A stretch of DNA of 64,000 nt from contig CAZQKR010000020.1 of the NCBI GenBank assembly GCA_964594045.1, positions 17,180 through 81,179 of the forward strand. The letters run 5' to 3'. Shown piece after piece: positions 18,587 to 27,872 of the stretch (positions within the stretch are counted from its first letter, which is position 1; each line of letters starts with the position of its first letter). The notes below the pieces were generated by a model. The model was not told the DNA's origin. It did no database searches and saw only the letters and a program-made list of their open reading frames with translations. This DNA is from UBA2365 sp964594045. Lineage in GTDB: Bacteria > Bacteroidota > Bacteroidia > Chitinophagales > Saprospiraceae. The position numbers were made by a program, and so were the translations under genes.

Positions 18587-18853
18587 ATGGCAAGATCAGT
18601 AAAAAAAGGACCTTATGTACATCATAAGTTGCTTGAAAAAGTTGAAAAAGCCAACGAAAGCACCAGAAAATCAGTGATCAAGACCTGGTCCAGGCCGTCC
18701 ATGATCATTCCTGATATGGTTGGTTTGACTGTCGCGGTCCACAATGGTAAAACTTTCGTGCCGGTATTCATCACTGAAAATATGGTTGGTCACAAGCTAG
18801 GTGAGTTTGCTCCTACCCGTACCTTCAGAGGCCATTCCGGAAATAGAAAATAA
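18587..18853 (+). CDS. rpsS: 30S ribosomal protein S19
   Basis: The 88-residue protein begins '[19 protein letters not shown]' and ends with '[18 protein letters not shown]', the standard S19 sequence. S19 forms part of the 30S head and contacts S13 and the intersubunit bridge. Confidence 0.98.
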   Translation: MARSVKKGPYVHHKLLEKVEKANESTRKSVIKTWSRPSMIIPDMVGLTVAVHNGKTFVPVFITENMVGHKLGEFAPTRTFRGHSGNRK

Positions 18854-18879
18854 TAGATTAAAGCGGAAACATTATAATT

Positions 18880-19266
18880 ATGGAAGCAATAGCAAGATTG
18901 AGAAATGTACCAATGTCGGCCAGGAAAATGCGCCTGGTAGTTGACCTGATTCGTGGTAAAAAGGTTGATGAAGCGTTGAACATTTTAAAATACAATAAAA
19001 AAGAAGCATCTGTCTGGCTCGAAAAGCTGCTCCTTTCTGCGATAGCCAACTGGGAGAATAAGAATGATATGACCGGAAGTGCTGATGAATATGGATTATT
19101 TGTTAAAAGGGCTTTTGTGGATGAAGGTGCGTACCTTAAGCGGTTCAGACCTGCTCCGCACGGAAGGGCTTTACCTTTCAGAAGGAAAACAAATCATGCC
19201 ACAATTGTGGTGGAGAATAAGGTAGCTTTGCAAGCTGAAGTTGAAGAAAAAGAAAATAACGGATAA
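18880..19266 (+). CDS. rplV: 50S ribosomal protein L22
   Basis: The 128-residue protein has 'RNVPMSARKMRLVVDLIRGK' and the tunnel-lining hairpin region 'RFRPAPHGRALPFRRKTNH'. L22 contacts all domains of 23S rRNA. It lies between rpsS and rpsC with short gaps of 26 and 11 bases. Confidence 0.97.
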   Translation: MEAIARLRNVPMSARKMRLVVDLIRGKKVDEALNILKYNKKEASVWLEKLLLSAIANWENKNDMTGSADEYGLFVKRAFVDEGAYLKRFRPAPHGRALPFRRKTNHATIVVENKVALQAEVEEKENNG

Positions 19267-19277
19267 TTATATAAATT

Positions 19278-20018
19278 ATGGGTCAAAAGACAAATCCAAT
19301 CGGCAATAGATTAGGGATCATCAGAGGATGGGAATCCAACTGGTACGGTGGCAGGGAATTTGCACAAAAACTGGTTCAGGATGAGCAGATCAGAAATTAT
19401 CTTCAGGCGCGTATCAATAAAGGTGGATTAGCCCGTATAATTATCGAAAGAACGCTGAAGAGAATCACTATAACCATTCACACATCCAGACCCGGTATCA
19501 TTATCGGTAAAGGTGGTCAGGAAGTGGATAAATTGAGAGAGGAACTGAAAGCGTTGTCAGGTGAAGATATTCAGATCAACATTATTGAGATCAGGAAGCC
19601 CGAGCTGGAAGCACCGATCGTAGCAGAAAGTATTGCAAAACAGCTGGAATCAAGGGTAAATTACCGTAGAGCTGTTAAAATGGCTATACAATCCACAATG
19701 CGAGCTGGTGCACTTGGGATCAAAGTCAGGGTTTCAGGTAGATTGAATGGTGCTGAGATGGCGAGAAGTGAAGAATATAAGGATGGCAGAACGCCATTGC
19801 ATACCTTCAGGGCAGATGTGGATTACTCTATTAAGGAAGCACTGACGGTATACGGCAAGCTTGGTATAAAAGTTTGGTTGTTCAGGGGAGAAATCCTGGG
19901 CAAGAGGGATCTTTCACCTAACGTGGGTGTTCCTAAAAAGCTGAAAGGCAACGAAAGAGGCCCGGAAGAAAGAAGACAAGGTGACAGACGGCCTAAATCA
20001 AGGGGTGGAAGAAAATAG
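19278..20018 (+). CDS. rpsC: 30S ribosomal protein S3
   Basis: The 246-residue protein has the KH domain motif '[17 protein letters not shown]' and the C-terminal domain '[17 protein letters not shown]'. S3 forms the mRNA entry site with S4 and S5. Its C-terminus carries an extra basic tail rich in R, G and K, common in Bacteroidota. Confidence 0.98.
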   Translation: MGQKTNPIGNRLGIIRGWESNWYGGREFAQKLVQDEQIRNYLQARINKGGLARIIIERTLKRITITIHTSRPGIIIGKGGQEVDKLREELKALSGEDIQINIIEIRKPELEAPIVAESIAKQLESRVNYRRAVKMAIQSTMRAGALGIKVRVSGRLNGAEMARSEEYKDGRTPLHTFRADVDYSIKEALTVYGKLGIKVWLFRGEILGKRDLSPNVGVPKKLKGNERGPEERRQGDRRPKSRGGRK

Positions 20019-20059
20019 GCTAAGAAAAAGAGTTTTTGAATAGTTAAAATTGATATAAA

Positions 20060-20479
20060 ATGTTACAACCCAAACGGACAAAATACAGAAAGCAGCAAAA
20101 AGGAAGAAACAGGGGTTTAGCTTATAAAGGCAGCTCTATAGATTTTGGCTCTTTTGGAATGAAATCGCTCGAGCATGGTTTTATCACTTCCAGGCAAATT
20201 GAAGCTGCGAGGATTTCTTTGACCAGATATCTGAAAAGAGAAGGTAAGGTATGGATTCGTATCTTTCCGGACAAACCGGTTACCTCCAAGCCGCTCGAGG
20301 TTAGGATGGGTAAGGGAAAAGGAGCATTGGATCACTATGTGGCTGTCATCAAACCCGGAAAAGTCATGTTTGAACTTGATGGTGTAAGTGAAGAAAGGGC
20401 CAGGGAAGCTTTCCGTCTGGGAGGTCAGAAATTGCCTGTAAAGACCATGTTTTCCGTGAGACCTGATTATGTTGAATAA
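20060..20479 (+). CDS. rplP: 50S ribosomal protein L16
   Basis: The 139-residue protein starts '[19 protein letters not shown]' and contains '[20 protein letters not shown]', the L16 signature. L16 organises the A-site region of the 50S subunit. It lies 41 bases after rpsC and 16 bases before rpmC. Confidence 0.98.
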   Translation: MLQPKRTKYRKQQKGRNRGLAYKGSSIDFGSFGMKSLEHGFITSRQIEAARISLTRYLKREGKVWIRIFPDKPVTSKPLEVRMGKGKGALDHYVAVIKPGKVMFELDGVSEERAREAFRLGGQKLPVKTMFSVRPDYVE

Positions 20480-20495
20480 ATAAAAGTGCAATTAT

Positions 20496-20756
20496 ATGGC
20501 AACTAAGAAATTTGAAGAATTGCAGGGCTACAGCGATGCCGATTTGAATACTGAATTAGCGGAGACTGAGAAGCGTATCGGCAAACTGATGTTCGATCAC
20601 GCGATAAAAGGGCTTGAAAATCCGCTGGCATTGAGGGAAGTACGCAGAGATATAGCCAGGCTGAAAACGGAGATCAGAAGAAGAGAAATTGCAGCAGATC
20701 CTGAGGCGAATGCCAAAAAGGACAGAGTGATATTAAGAAGAAAGTTGAATAAATAA
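20496..20756 (+). CDS. rpmC: 50S ribosomal protein L29
   Basis: The 86-residue protein is a two-helix L29 ('LAETEKRIGKLMFDHAIKGL' and 'LREVRRDIARLKTEIRRRE'). It is about 20 residues longer than the usual L29, with an extra lysine- and arginine-rich C-terminus. L29 lies near the exit tunnel with L23. Confidence 0.95.
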   Translation: MATKKFEELQGYSDADLNTELAETEKRIGKLMFDHAIKGLENPLALREVRRDIARLKTEIRRREIAADPEANAKKDRVILRRKLNK

Positions 20757-20774
20757 AATTAAACGGTCAAGATC

Positions 20775-21032
20775 ATGGCTGAAAGAAATTTAAGAAAACA
20801 GCGTACAGGTGTTGTAGTGAGTGACAAGATGGATAAAACTGTTACCGTTCTTGTAGAGAGAAAATTGCGGCACCCGCTCTATGGAAAATTCGTCAAGAAA
20901 AGCAAGAAGTTCATGGCTCATGATGAGACGAATGACTGCAATTACGGCGATAAAGTAAGAATTATGGAGACTCGTCCATTGAGCAAAAACAAACGTTGGA
21001 GAGTTGTTCAGATTGTTGAAAGAGCTAAATAG
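20775..21032 (+). CDS. rpsQ: 30S ribosomal protein S17
   Basis: The 85-residue protein has the OB-fold S17 sequence '[20 protein letters not shown]' and '[20 protein letters not shown]'. S17 is a primary binder of the 5' domain of 16S rRNA. It has the standard place in the operon. Confidence 0.97.
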   Translation: MAERNLRKQRTGVVVSDKMDKTVTVLVERKLRHPLYGKFVKKSKKFMAHDETNDCNYGDKVRIMETRPLSKNKRWRVVQIVERAK

Positions 21033-21057
21033 TATTTATTTTTCAAAATTATAGGAA

Positions 21058-21423
21058 ATGATACAAGCGGAATCCAGATTGAAGGTTGCTGACAATAGCG
21101 GTGCAAAAGAAGTACTTTGCATCAAAGTTTTGGGCGGAACCAGAAGAAGATATGCATCCATCGGTGATGTCATAGTCGTTGCAGTCAAAAATGCAACGCC
21201 AACAGGAATTAAAAAAGGTACTGTAACGAAAGCTGTTGTGGTGAGGACCAAAAAGGAGCTTCGTAGAAAAGACGGATCTTATATCCGTTTTGATGACAAC
21301 GCAGTCGTATTGCTGAATGCTGCCGGAGATCCAAGAGGTACACGTATTTTTGGACCTGTTGCAAGGGAATTGAGAGAGAAGGAGTACATGAAAATAGTAT
21401 CATTGGCACCTGAAGTTCTATAA
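21058..21423 (+). CDS. rplN: 50S ribosomal protein L14
   Basis: The 121-residue protein begins '[20 protein letters not shown]' and ends with '[20 protein letters not shown]', the invariant L14 sequence. L14 forms intersubunit bridges with 16S rRNA. It starts what is the spc operon in other bacteria; no separate promoter was seen before it. Confidence 0.98.
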   Translation: MIQAESRLKVADNSGAKEVLCIKVLGGTRRRYASIGDVIVVAVKNATPTGIKKGTVTKAVVVRTKKELRRKDGSYIRFDDNAVVLLNAAGDPRGTRIFGPVARELREKEYMKIVSLAPEVL

Positions 21424-21443
21424 TTTTTAAAATTTTTGGATTT

Positions 21444-21764
21444 ATGTCTAATAATAAATTACATATCAAAAAAGGTGATCAGGTAGCTGTAGTCGAAGGT
21501 TCCTATAAAGGAAAATCGGGTAAAGTGTTGCAGGTTTTTCCCAAGACGGAAAGAGCGATCATTGAAGGTGTGAATTTGATCAAGAAGCATCAAAAACCCA
21601 CCAATGATAAGCCGGGAGGCATTATCGAAAAAGAAGCACCCATACATATTTCCAACATTTTGCTTATCGATCCCAAAACCGGTAAACCTACCAGGATTGG
21701 CAGACGATTGGAAAATGGAAAGTTGGTAAGATATTCAAAAAAATCAGGAGAAATTATTAAGTGA
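21444..21764 (+). CDS. rplX: 50S ribosomal protein L24
   Basis: The 106-residue protein has the KOW motif '[20 protein letters not shown]' near the start and '[20 protein letters not shown]' later. L24 is an assembly initiator for the 50S subunit. Its TGA stop shares one base with the rplE start in TGATG, so translation of the two is coupled. Confidence 0.97.
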   Translation: MSNNKLHIKKGDQVAVVEGSYKGKSGKVLQVFPKTERAIIEGVNLIKKHQKPTNDKPGGIIEKEAPIHISNILLIDPKTGKPTRIGRRLENGKLVRYSKKSGEIIK

Positions 21765-22321
21765 TGAGTTACGTACCCAGATTAAAAACATTGTATAAGG
21801 AGGAGGTCATCCAGAAAATGAAGGATCAATTCAATTATTCTTCTCCAATGGAAGTGCCTAAATTGCTTAAAGTCACGATCAACCAGGGTATTGGCGAAGC
21901 TGCACTGGACAAGAAAATCATCGATGAAGCAATGCGTGATCTTTCTTTGATCACGGGTCAGAAACCTATCGCCATCAAAGCGAAAAGATCTGTGTCCAAC
22001 TTCAAACTGAGGGAAGGAATGGTGATCGGTGTCAAAGTCACACTCAGGGATTCCAGAATGTACGAATTCCTTGACCGTTTTATCAATGTCGCGCTTCCGA
22101 GGGTTAAAGACTTCAGGGGGATCAACGATAAAGGATTTGACGGACGGGGCAATTACAGCGTTGGCGTCAAGGAACACATCATTTTCCCGGAGATCAGAAT
22201 GGAAAGTATCAATAAGATATTAGGAATGGATATATCAATTGTGACCACCGCCAAGACAGATGCAGAAGCGCTGGCACTTTTGAAACATTTTGGAATGCCT
22301 TTTAAAAATCAAAGAAATTAA
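21764..22321 (+). CDS. rplE: 50S ribosomal protein L5
   Basis: The 185-residue protein starts at the ATG overlapping the rplX stop (TGATG). A GTG three bases upstream is in frame but less likely. It shows '[14 protein letters not shown]', '[20 protein letters not shown]' and '[17 protein letters not shown]', the L5 hallmarks. L5 binds 5S rRNA and contacts P-site tRNA. Confidence 0.97.
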   Translation: MSYVPRLKTLYKEEVIQKMKDQFNYSSPMEVPKLLKVTINQGIGEAALDKKIIDEAMRDLSLITGQKPIAIKAKRSVSNFKLREGMVIGVKVTLRDSRMYEFLDRFINVALPRVKDFRGINDKGFDGRGNYSVGVKEHIIFPEIRMESINKILGMDISIVTTAKTDAEALALLKHFGMPFKNQRN

Positions 22322-22326
22322 TTATT

Positions 22327-22596
22327 ATGGCAAGGAAGTCATTAATAGCCAGGGAGGTTAAAAGGGCAAAGTTGGTTGAAAAGTATGCTGAAAAGCGTAA
22401 ACAACTTAAAGCCGAAGGTCTATGGGATGAATTGGATAAATTACCAAGAAATTCCAAACCTAGCCGGTTGCACAACAGGTGTCAACTGACTGGCAGACCC
22501 AAAGGATATATGAGAAGATTTGGAATATGCAGAGTGAAATTTCGGGAAATGGCCAATTTTGGAAAAATCCCTGGTGTAACAAAAGCAAGTTGGTAA
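22327..22596 (+). CDS. rpsN: 30S ribosomal protein S14, zinc-free type
   Basis: The 89-residue protein has '[20 protein letters not shown]' and ends '[11 protein letters not shown]'. It is the longer form that lacks the CxxC...CxxC zinc ribbon of the 61-residue S14, so it should not need zinc. It starts six bases after rplE. Confidence 0.97.
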   Translation: MARKSLIAREVKRAKLVEKYAEKRKQLKAEGLWDELDKLPRNSKPSRLHNRCQLTGRPKGYMRRFGICRVKFREMANFGKIPGVTKASW

Positions 22597-22613
22597 TAGA
22601 ATAAACTAGAATT

Positions 22614-23015
22614 ATGGCAGTTACAGATCCAATAGCAGACTATTTAACCAGAATCAGGAATGCCCAGACAGCGGGGCACAGAATGCTGGTAATACCTGGC
22701 TCAAAATTAAAAAGGAGAATAACCGAGATCCTTTATGATCAGGGTTATATTTTAAAATACAAGTTTGAAGAGGATGGCAAGTCAGGTCAGATTTACATCG
22801 CTTTAAAATATGATCCGTTGACCAAATTACCCGTGATCAAGAGAATGGGTCGCATCAGTAAACCAGGCTTGCGTAAATATGCACCTGTTGAAAAACTGCC
22901 CAGGATCATCAACGGCTATGGCATCGCTATCGTTTCAACTTCCAAAGGGATCATGACCGATAAAGAAGCCAGACTTAAAAATGTAGGTGGCGAACTGATA
23001 TGCTATATTTATTAA
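22614..23015 (+). CDS. rpsH: 30S ribosomal protein S8
   Basis: The 133-residue protein has 'DPIADYLTRIRNAQTAGHRM' and the C-terminal RNA-binding segment 'GYGIAIVSTSKGIMTDKEA'. S8 binds the central domain of 16S rRNA and represses the spc operon in enterobacteria. It has the standard place in the operon. Confidence 0.97.
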   Translation: MAVTDPIADYLTRIRNAQTAGHRMLVIPGSKLKRRITEILYDQGYILKYKFEEDGKSGQIYIALKYDPLTKLPVIKRMGRISKPGLRKYAPVEKLPRIINGYGIAIVSTSKGIMTDKEARLKNVGGELICYIY

Positions 23016-23033
23016 AATTAAAACTTTTTTAGG

Positions 23034-23591
23034 ATGTCAAGAATTGGTAGAGCTCCTATTGCCTTACCGGCAGGAGTTGAACTCAAAATAAGCAAGGGTA
23101 ACCTGGTTGAAGTCAAAGGTCCTAAGGGAAGTTTGATCCAGCAAGTTGATCCGGATCTCGAATTGGTCCTGGAAAACGGTTCTTTGGAAGTAAAGAGACC
23201 AAATGATCAGATCCGCTTCAGAGCGATGCACGGATTGTACAGATCTTTGTTGAATAATATGGTGACAGGTGTGTCTACAGGTTTTACTAAAGAACTGGAA
23301 CTGGTTGGTGTAGGTTTCAGGGCTAACAACACCGGCAATTTGCTTGAATTGGCCCTGGGTTACTCTCACCCGATTTATTTCTATATTCCTGATGACCTGG
23401 TGCTGGAAACAGTTACAGAAAAAGGTAAAAACCCAATTATCAGACTGAGTGGTATCGACAAACAATTGATTGGTCAGGTTGCTGCTAAGATCAGAGCCTT
23501 CAGAAAACCTGAACCTTATAAAGGCAAAGGTGTCAGATTCGTAGGAGAAGAGGTCAGAAGAAAAATGGGTAAAACAGCAGGTAAAAAATAG
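23034..23591 (+). CDS. rplF: 50S ribosomal protein L6
   Basis: The 185-residue protein begins 'MSRIGRAPIALPAGVELKI' and has the C-terminal signature 'EPYKGKGVRFVGEEVRRKMG'. L6 consists of two related domains and lies near the factor-binding site. It follows rpsH by 18 bases. Confidence 0.97.
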   Translation: MSRIGRAPIALPAGVELKISKGNLVEVKGPKGSLIQQVDPDLELVLENGSLEVKRPNDQIRFRAMHGLYRSLLNNMVTGVSTGFTKELELVGVGFRANNTGNLLELALGYSHPIYFYIPDDLVLETVTEKGKNPIIRLSGIDKQLIGQVAAKIRAFRKPEPYKGKGVRFVGEEVRRKMGKTAGKK

Positions 23592-23609
23592 ACTTTAAAT
23601 TAAGTTGAA

Positions 23610-23969
23610 ATGAGCAGAAGAAATCAAAGCAAAGAGTTCAAAAGAAACAGGATCAAAATGAGGATCCGCAGTAAAATTAGTGGTACTGCTGTCAGACCTC
23701 GTTTGTCTGTCTTCAAAAGTAATAAAGCAGTTTACTGCCAACTCATTGACGATGAAGCAGGAATAACGCTTGCAAGTTCTCAGTCACTGAATGGTCCTTT
23801 AGCCACTGGCAGCAGAACTGTTCAGGCAGAAAAAATCGGCGAAGAGATCGCACGTAAAGCACTCGCAATGAATGTGAACAATATCGTTTTCGACAGAGGA
23901 GGGTATCCATATCACGGAGTGGTTAAATCGTTGGCAGAAGGAGCCAGAAAAGGTGGCTTGAATTTTTAA
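23610..23969 (+). CDS. rplR: 50S ribosomal protein L18
   Basis: The 119-residue protein has the basic N-terminus, 'RPRLSVFKSNKAVYCQLIDD', and ends with 'DRGGYPYHGVVKSLAEGARK'. L18 binds 5S rRNA and places it in the central protuberance. Confidence 0.97.
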   Translation: MSRRNQSKEFKRNRIKMRIRSKISGTAVRPRLSVFKSNKAVYCQLIDDEAGITLASSQSLNGPLATGSRTVQAEKIGEEIARKALAMNVNNIVFDRGGYPYHGVVKSLAEGARKGGLNF

Positions 23970-23987
23970 TGAATCAAAGTTATTGCA

Positions 23988-24509
23988 ATGTCAAATAGTT
24001 TTTTAAACAGAGTGAGTCCTGCTGAAGCCGGAGAATTGAAGGAAAAAATGGTTGCGCTCAACAGGGTGACCAAAGTTACAAAAGGGGGTAGGACTTTTAG
24101 TTTTGCGGCAATCGTTGTAGTTGGCGATGGTAATGGTACCGTAGGTTACGGTCTGGGTAAAGCAAGGGACGTATCTGAATCTATTGCAAAAGCAGTTGAG
24201 GCAGCCAAAAGAAACCTCGTTAAAGTTCCCGTATTAAAGGGCACAATTCCCCATGAGCAATTGGGTAAGTTTGGCGGAGGAAGAGTATTGATCAAACCTG
24301 CTGCAGATGGTACAGGAGTAATTGCAGGTGGTGCAATGCGTGCTGTGCTTGAAACTGCCGGATATCACAACGTGCTCGCAAAATCCCAGGGTTCTTCTAA
24401 TCCACATAACGTGATCAAGGCAACAATAGATGCATTGGTTAAATTAAGGAATCCTTATGACATTGCACGTCAGAGAGGATTAAAAATGGATAAAATTTAT
24501 AATGGTTGA
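23988..24509 (+). CDS. rpsE: 30S ribosomal protein S5
   Basis: The 173-residue protein has the S5 double-stranded RNA-binding segment '[20 protein letters not shown]' and '[18 protein letters not shown]'. S5 affects translational accuracy and helps unwind mRNA at the entry site. It lies 18 bases before rpmD. Confidence 0.98.
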   Translation: MSNSFLNRVSPAEAGELKEKMVALNRVTKVTKGGRTFSFAAIVVVGDGNGTVGYGLGKARDVSESIAKAVEAAKRNLVKVPVLKGTIPHEQLGKFGGGRVLIKPAADGTGVIAGGAMRAVLETAGYHNVLAKSQGSSNPHNVIKATIDALVKLRNPYDIARQRGLKMDKIYNG

Positions 24510-24527
24510 TACGCTAAATGTAATAAA

Positions 24528-24707
24528 ATGGCAAAAGTTAGATTGACACAGGTTGTGAGTAATATTAAAAGACCCCAAAGACAAAAAGATACTTTGGTCG
24601 CTCTTGGTATCACCAGAATGAATCAGACAGTTGAAAAGGAACTTTCTCCCCAGGTTGAAGGTATGATCAGGAAAGTTCAACATTTGTTAAAAGTCGAAAT
24701 GCTTTGA
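24528..24707 (+). CDS. rpmD: 50S ribosomal protein L30
   Basis: This short gene encodes 59 residues, starting 'MAKVRLTQVVSNIKRPQRQK' and ending 'VQHLLKVEML', with the L30 core 'TLVALGITRMNQTVEKE'. It lies exactly where rpmD is expected between rpsE and rplO. L30 sits beside 5S rRNA-binding proteins on the 50S subunit and is absent from some phyla, so its presence here is informative. Confidence 0.95.
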   Translation: MAKVRLTQVVSNIKRPQRQKDTLVALGITRMNQTVEKELSPQVEGMIRKVQHLLKVEML

Positions 24708-24729
24708 TAAGCTAAAAAATTAAAGATAT

Positions 24730-25176
24730 ATGGAGTTACATAATCTTAAACCAGCTGCAAATGCTGTAAAGCGCCAGAAAAGAATTGCCAGGGGTGCAGG
24801 TTCCGGACACGGTGGGACTGCTACCAGAGGTCATAAAGGTGCTAAATCAAGAGCAGGTTACAGTTCCAAAAGAAATTACGAGGGTGGTCAGACTCCTCTT
24901 CAGATGAGACTTCCTAAGAGAGGCTTTAAAAATCCTTTCAGAGTGGAATACGAGCCTTTTAATATTGAGAGGCTGGATAAAATTGCTGAAAAATACAATG
25001 TTGCAGCAATCACTCCAGATTTTCTTATAGAAAAAGGCTATATCAGGAAATACGAACTCGTTAAAATTTTGGCTGACGGGGAATTGACCAGAAAGTTGGA
25101 TGTCTCCGCCCATAAGTTTTCAAAAGCTGCTGTTGCAGCAATTGAACAAGCCGGAGGTACCGTTACAACCTTGTAA
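24730..25176 (+). CDS. rplO: 50S ribosomal protein L15
   Basis: The 148-residue protein has the glycine-rich N-terminus 'GAGSGHGGTATRGHKGAKSR' and 'GGQTPLQMRLPKRGFKN'. L15 is a late assembly protein of the 50S subunit. It lies 10 bases before the secY start. Confidence 0.97.
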   Translation: MELHNLKPAANAVKRQKRIARGAGSGHGGTATRGHKGAKSRAGYSSKRNYEGGQTPLQMRLPKRGFKNPFRVEYEPFNIERLDKIAEKYNVAAITPDFLIEKGYIRKYELVKILADGELTRKLDVSAHKFSKAAVAAIEQAGGTVTTL

Positions 25177-25186
25177 ACTTATAGGT

Positions 25187-26554
25187 ATGAACAGATTTAT
25201 TGAAACCTTAAAGAACATCTGGAAAATTACTGAGTTGCGGAATCGTATCCTGTTTACGATCATGATTCTTGCAATATACAGATTTGGTGCATACGTTGTG
25301 CTGCCAGGTGTCGTTCCTGCTGCGCTTGAAGCTGCCAGGGAATCCAGGAGCGATACGGACATTCTTGGCTTGCTTAACATTTTCACAGGTGGTGCTTTTT
25401 TCCAGGGTGCTATCTTTGCGCTTGGGATCATGCCATATATCACTTCTTCCATCATTATCCAGTTGTTGGGATTTGCTGTTCCATATTTCCAAAGATTACA
25501 ACAGAAAGAAGGTGAATCAGGAAGAAAGAAGATCACACAGATCACCAGATTCCTGACATTGCTGATCACATTGGTTCAGGGTGGGGCTTACCTCGCTCAA
25601 TTGAATGCAATGGAAGCAGTTGATCCTTCTGTTAATCCGTTTATCTTCTGGCTTGGCAATATCATCATCCTCTCAACAGGTACCATATTTGCCATGTGGA
25701 TGGGTGAAAAAATTACCGACAAAGGTATCGGCAACGGTATTTCATTGCTGATCATGGTGGGTATCATTGCCAGATTGCCGCAATCATTTGCTGCAGAGGT
25801 AGTTACCCAATTCAACAATAATATTCTCTTGCTGATCATCGAAATGGCTCTGTTCTTTGGAATCGTACTCGCAACGGTTTTGATCATTCAGGCTGTACGG
25901 AAAATTCCGGTTCAGTTTGCTAAAAGGATGGTAGGTAGAGTTGCCGGATCTTCTATTCCTGTAGCCGGTGCAAGGGACTATATTCCGCTGAAAGTCAATG
26001 CTGCGGGTGTTATGCCCATTATTTTTGCCCAGGCGATCATGTTTTTACCCATTACCGCTGCCAGTTGGTTAAGCGAAGATGCAGTTACAGGTAATTCGTT
26101 TCTCCTTGCAATGAATAACTGGAAATCTTTGCCTTATAATATCGTATTTTTCCTGTTGATCGTCGTATTCACCTATATTTATACGGCATTGCTGGTTAAT
26201 CCGAAACAGTATGCAGAGTACCTTAAGAGGCAGAATTCGTTTATTCCCGGTGTTAAACCCGGAAAGCCCACTCAGGATTTTATCGATAATCTGACTACCC
26301 GTATTACTTTGCCCGGATCTATTTTTCTGGGATTCATTTCTATTTTCCCTGCTATTGTTGGGGCCATTGGAGTGAATGATGCATTTGCGCTCTTCTTTGG
26401 TGGTACTTCATTGTTGATCCTGGTAGGTGTTGTATTAGATACCTTGCAGCAAATTGAAAGTCACCTGCTGATGAGGAAATACGACGGGTTGGTAAAATCA
26501 GGTAAGCTGAAAGGAAGAAAGACAAGTGGTATGCAGCAACTTGGAGGAGGTTGA
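25187..26554 (+). CDS. secY: Preprotein translocase subunit SecY
   Basis: The 455-residue inner-membrane protein has ten membrane helices and forms the SecYEG protein-conducting channel. The start is ATG 25187 ('MNRFIETLKNIWKITELRNR'), since the longer frame upstream overlaps rplO. Visible landmarks are 'FQRLQQKEGESGRKKI' in the first cytosolic loop region, 'GKITDKGIGNGISLLI'-like sequence, and 'ARDYIPLKVNAAGVMPIIFA' before helix 7. It lies in its usual place between rplO and map. Confidence 0.97.
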   Translation: MNRFIETLKNIWKITELRNRILFTIMILAIYRFGAYVVLPGVVPAALEAARESRSDTDILGLLNIFTGGAFFQGAIFALGIMPYITSSIIIQLLGFAVPYFQRLQQKEGESGRKKITQITRFLTLLITLVQGGAYLAQLNAMEAVDPSVNPFIFWLGNIIILSTGTIFAMWMGEKITDKGIGNGISLLIMVGIIARLPQSFAAEVVTQFNNNILLLIIEMALFFGIVLATVLIIQAVRKIPVQFAKRMVGRVAGSSIPVAGARDYIPLKVNAAGVMPIIFAQAIMFLPITAASWLSEDAVTGNSFLLAMNNWKSLPYNIVFFLLIVVFTYIYTALLVNPKQYAEYLKRQNSFIPGVKPGKPTQDFIDNLTTRITLPGSIFLGFISIFPAIVGAIGVNDAFALFFGGTSLLILVGVVLDTLQQIESHLLMRKYDGLVKSGKLKGRKTSGMQQLGGG

Positions 26555-26592
26555 TCAATTAACGGTTTCTGATTAAATCGAATAAGATCCGT

Positions 26593-27402
26593 TTGGGAAA
26601 TAATGATATATATTATAAGACTGAAAGCGAAATTGAACTGATTCGAACCAGCAATCTGATGGTGTCCAAAACACTGGCGATGATCGCTGAAGTTTTAAGG
26701 CCTGGAATTACAGGCAGGATGATTGACAAATTGGCTGAGAGTTTTATACAGGACCATGGAGCTGTTCCTTCATTCAAAGGATATGGAGGTTTTCCCGCCA
26801 CACTCTGTGTTTCCAGAAATGAGGTGGTGGTTCATGGTATACCGGATGATACCGAGTTTGTAGAAGGAGATATCGTTTCAGTGGATTGTGGTGTTTACCA
26901 TCAGGGATTCCACGGTGACAGTGCATATACTTTTGCGATTGGTGAGGTTTCCGGACAAGTTTTGGATTTACTCAGGGCTACCCGTAAATCCTTGTATCTT
27001 GGCATCGAACAGGCGGTTGCCGGCAACAGGTTGGGCGATATCGGTTTTGCAATTCAGCAATACACTGAAAAAATCCATGGATACGGAGTGGTCAGAGAGA
27101 TGGTTGGACATGGCGTAGGAAGAAATCTGCATGAAAAACCTGAAGTTCCGAATTATGGAAAACGCGGTAAGGGTATGATCATGAAAGAAGGACTGGTTAT
27201 TGCAATTGAACCGATGATCAATCTGGGTGATTACCGGGTCAGACAAATGAATGATGGCTGGACCATTGTAACCCGGGATAAAAAGCCTTCTGCACATTTT
27301 GAACATTCCGTGGCGGTAGGCAAAAATTCGGCAGATATATTGTCAGATCACAGTTTTGTGGAGAATGCTGTTAAAAACAATCCAAATCTTAGGGAAATAT
27401 AA
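26593..27402 (+). CDS. map: Methionine aminopeptidase type I
   Basis: The 269-residue enzyme removes N-terminal methionine from new proteins. Metal ligands are visible in 'SVDCGVYHQGFHGDSAYTF' (two Asp), 'EMVGHGVGRNLHE' (His), 'IAIEPMI' (Glu) and 'HFEHSVAV' (Glu). No ATG or GTG is in frame near the expected N-terminus; the only suitable start is TTG at 26593, and the next ATG (residue 23) would remove conserved sequence. It follows secY by 38 bases as is standard in Bacteroidota. Confidence 0.95.
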   Translation: MGNNDIYYKTESEIELIRTSNLMVSKTLAMIAEVLRPGITGRMIDKLAESFIQDHGAVPSFKGYGGFPATLCVSRNEVVVHGIPDDTEFVEGDIVSVDCGVYHQGFHGDSAYTFAIGEVSGQVLDLLRATRKSLYLGIEQAVAGNRLGDIGFAIQQYTEKIHGYGVVREMVGHGVGRNLHEKPEVPNYGKRGKGMIMKEGLVIAIEPMINLGDYRVRQMNDGWTIVTRDKKPSAHFEHSVAVGKNSADILSDHSFVENAVKNNPNLREI

Positions 27403-27412
27403 AAAATAGTTA

Positions 27413-27420
27413 GATATTTG
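27413..27420 (+). promoter_or_regulatory. Probable -7 element upstream of infA
   Basis: GATATTTG, one to two bases off TAnnTTTG, is followed by CACTCC-A and a run of six T residues. That start region is nearly the same as at the rpsF promoter, which strengthens the call. It lies 20 bases before infA. Confidence 0.5.
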
Positions 27421-27439
27421 CACTCCAATTTTTTAGGGT

Positions 27440-27661
27440 ATGTCCAAACAACAACTTATTGAGCAGGATGGGATTATTGAAGAGGCACTTTCGAACGCTA
27501 TGTTCAGGGTGCGTCTCCAGAATGATTACCTCATCATTGCAACTATTTCCGGGAAAATGCGAATGCATTATATCAGGATTTTGCCGGGAGATAAAGTTAA
27601 GGTAGAGATTTCTCCCTATGATTTGAGTCGCGGAAGGATCACTTACAGATATAAATCATAG
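27440..27661 (+). CDS. infA: Translation initiation factor IF-1
   Basis: The 73-residue OB-fold protein has '[18 protein letters not shown]', '[20 protein letters not shown]' and '[12 protein letters not shown]', all standard for IF-1, which occupies the ribosomal A site during initiation. It probably has its own promoter just upstream and lies between map and rpmJ, the Bacteroidota order. Confidence 0.98.
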   Translation: MSKQQLIEQDGIIEEALSNAMFRVRLQNDYLIIATISGKMRMHYIRILPGDKVKVEISPYDLSRGRITYRYKS

Positions 27662-27682
27662 GCCGGTCTGATGCGTCAGGCC
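27661..27682 (+). promoter_or_regulatory. Small hairpin between infA and rpmJ
   Basis: CTGA/TCAG around a TGCG loop is extended by GGC/GCC past a four-base bulge, directly at the infA stop. No T run follows. It may protect the infA 3' end or act in the rpmJ-rpsM leader; the evidence is structural only. Confidence 0.3.
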
Positions 27683-27744
27683 TTGAGGTTATGGATAACA
27701 GAATGAGAATTAATATAATAAGATAAAGATTTAATATTCAAGAG

Positions 27745-27861
27745 ATGAAAGTGAGGGCATCTATTAAGACGAGGACAGCAGATTGCAAGATCGTCAGGAG
27801 AAAGGGAAAGATTTATGTGATCAACAAAAAGAACCCGAAGTATAAACAACGTCAAGGTTAA
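27745..27861 (+). CDS. rpmJ: 50S ribosomal protein L36, zinc-free type
   Basis: This short gene encodes 38 residues starting '[20 protein letters not shown]' and ending 'NPKYKQRQG'. The usual L36 zinc ligands (C-x2-C ... C-x4-H) are mostly lost: one Cys remains, the others are Lys, Ile/Val and Tyr. It is therefore the zinc-independent form, matching the zinc-free S14 and S4 in this cluster. It lies 11 bases before rpsM. Confidence 0.95.
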   Translation: MKVRASIKTRTADCKIVRRKGKIYVINKKNPKYKQRQG

Positions 27862-27872
27862 AATAAATTAAT

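Noticed and set aside
21761..21766. Programmed frameshift between rplX and rplE
   Set aside because: The TGATG overlap is an ordinary translational-coupling junction; each gene is full length in its own frame.
25100..25186. N-terminal extension of SecY overlapping rplO
   Set aside because: The 29 extra residues are the rplO frame read out of phase; SecY starts at ATG 25187 with its conserved first segment.
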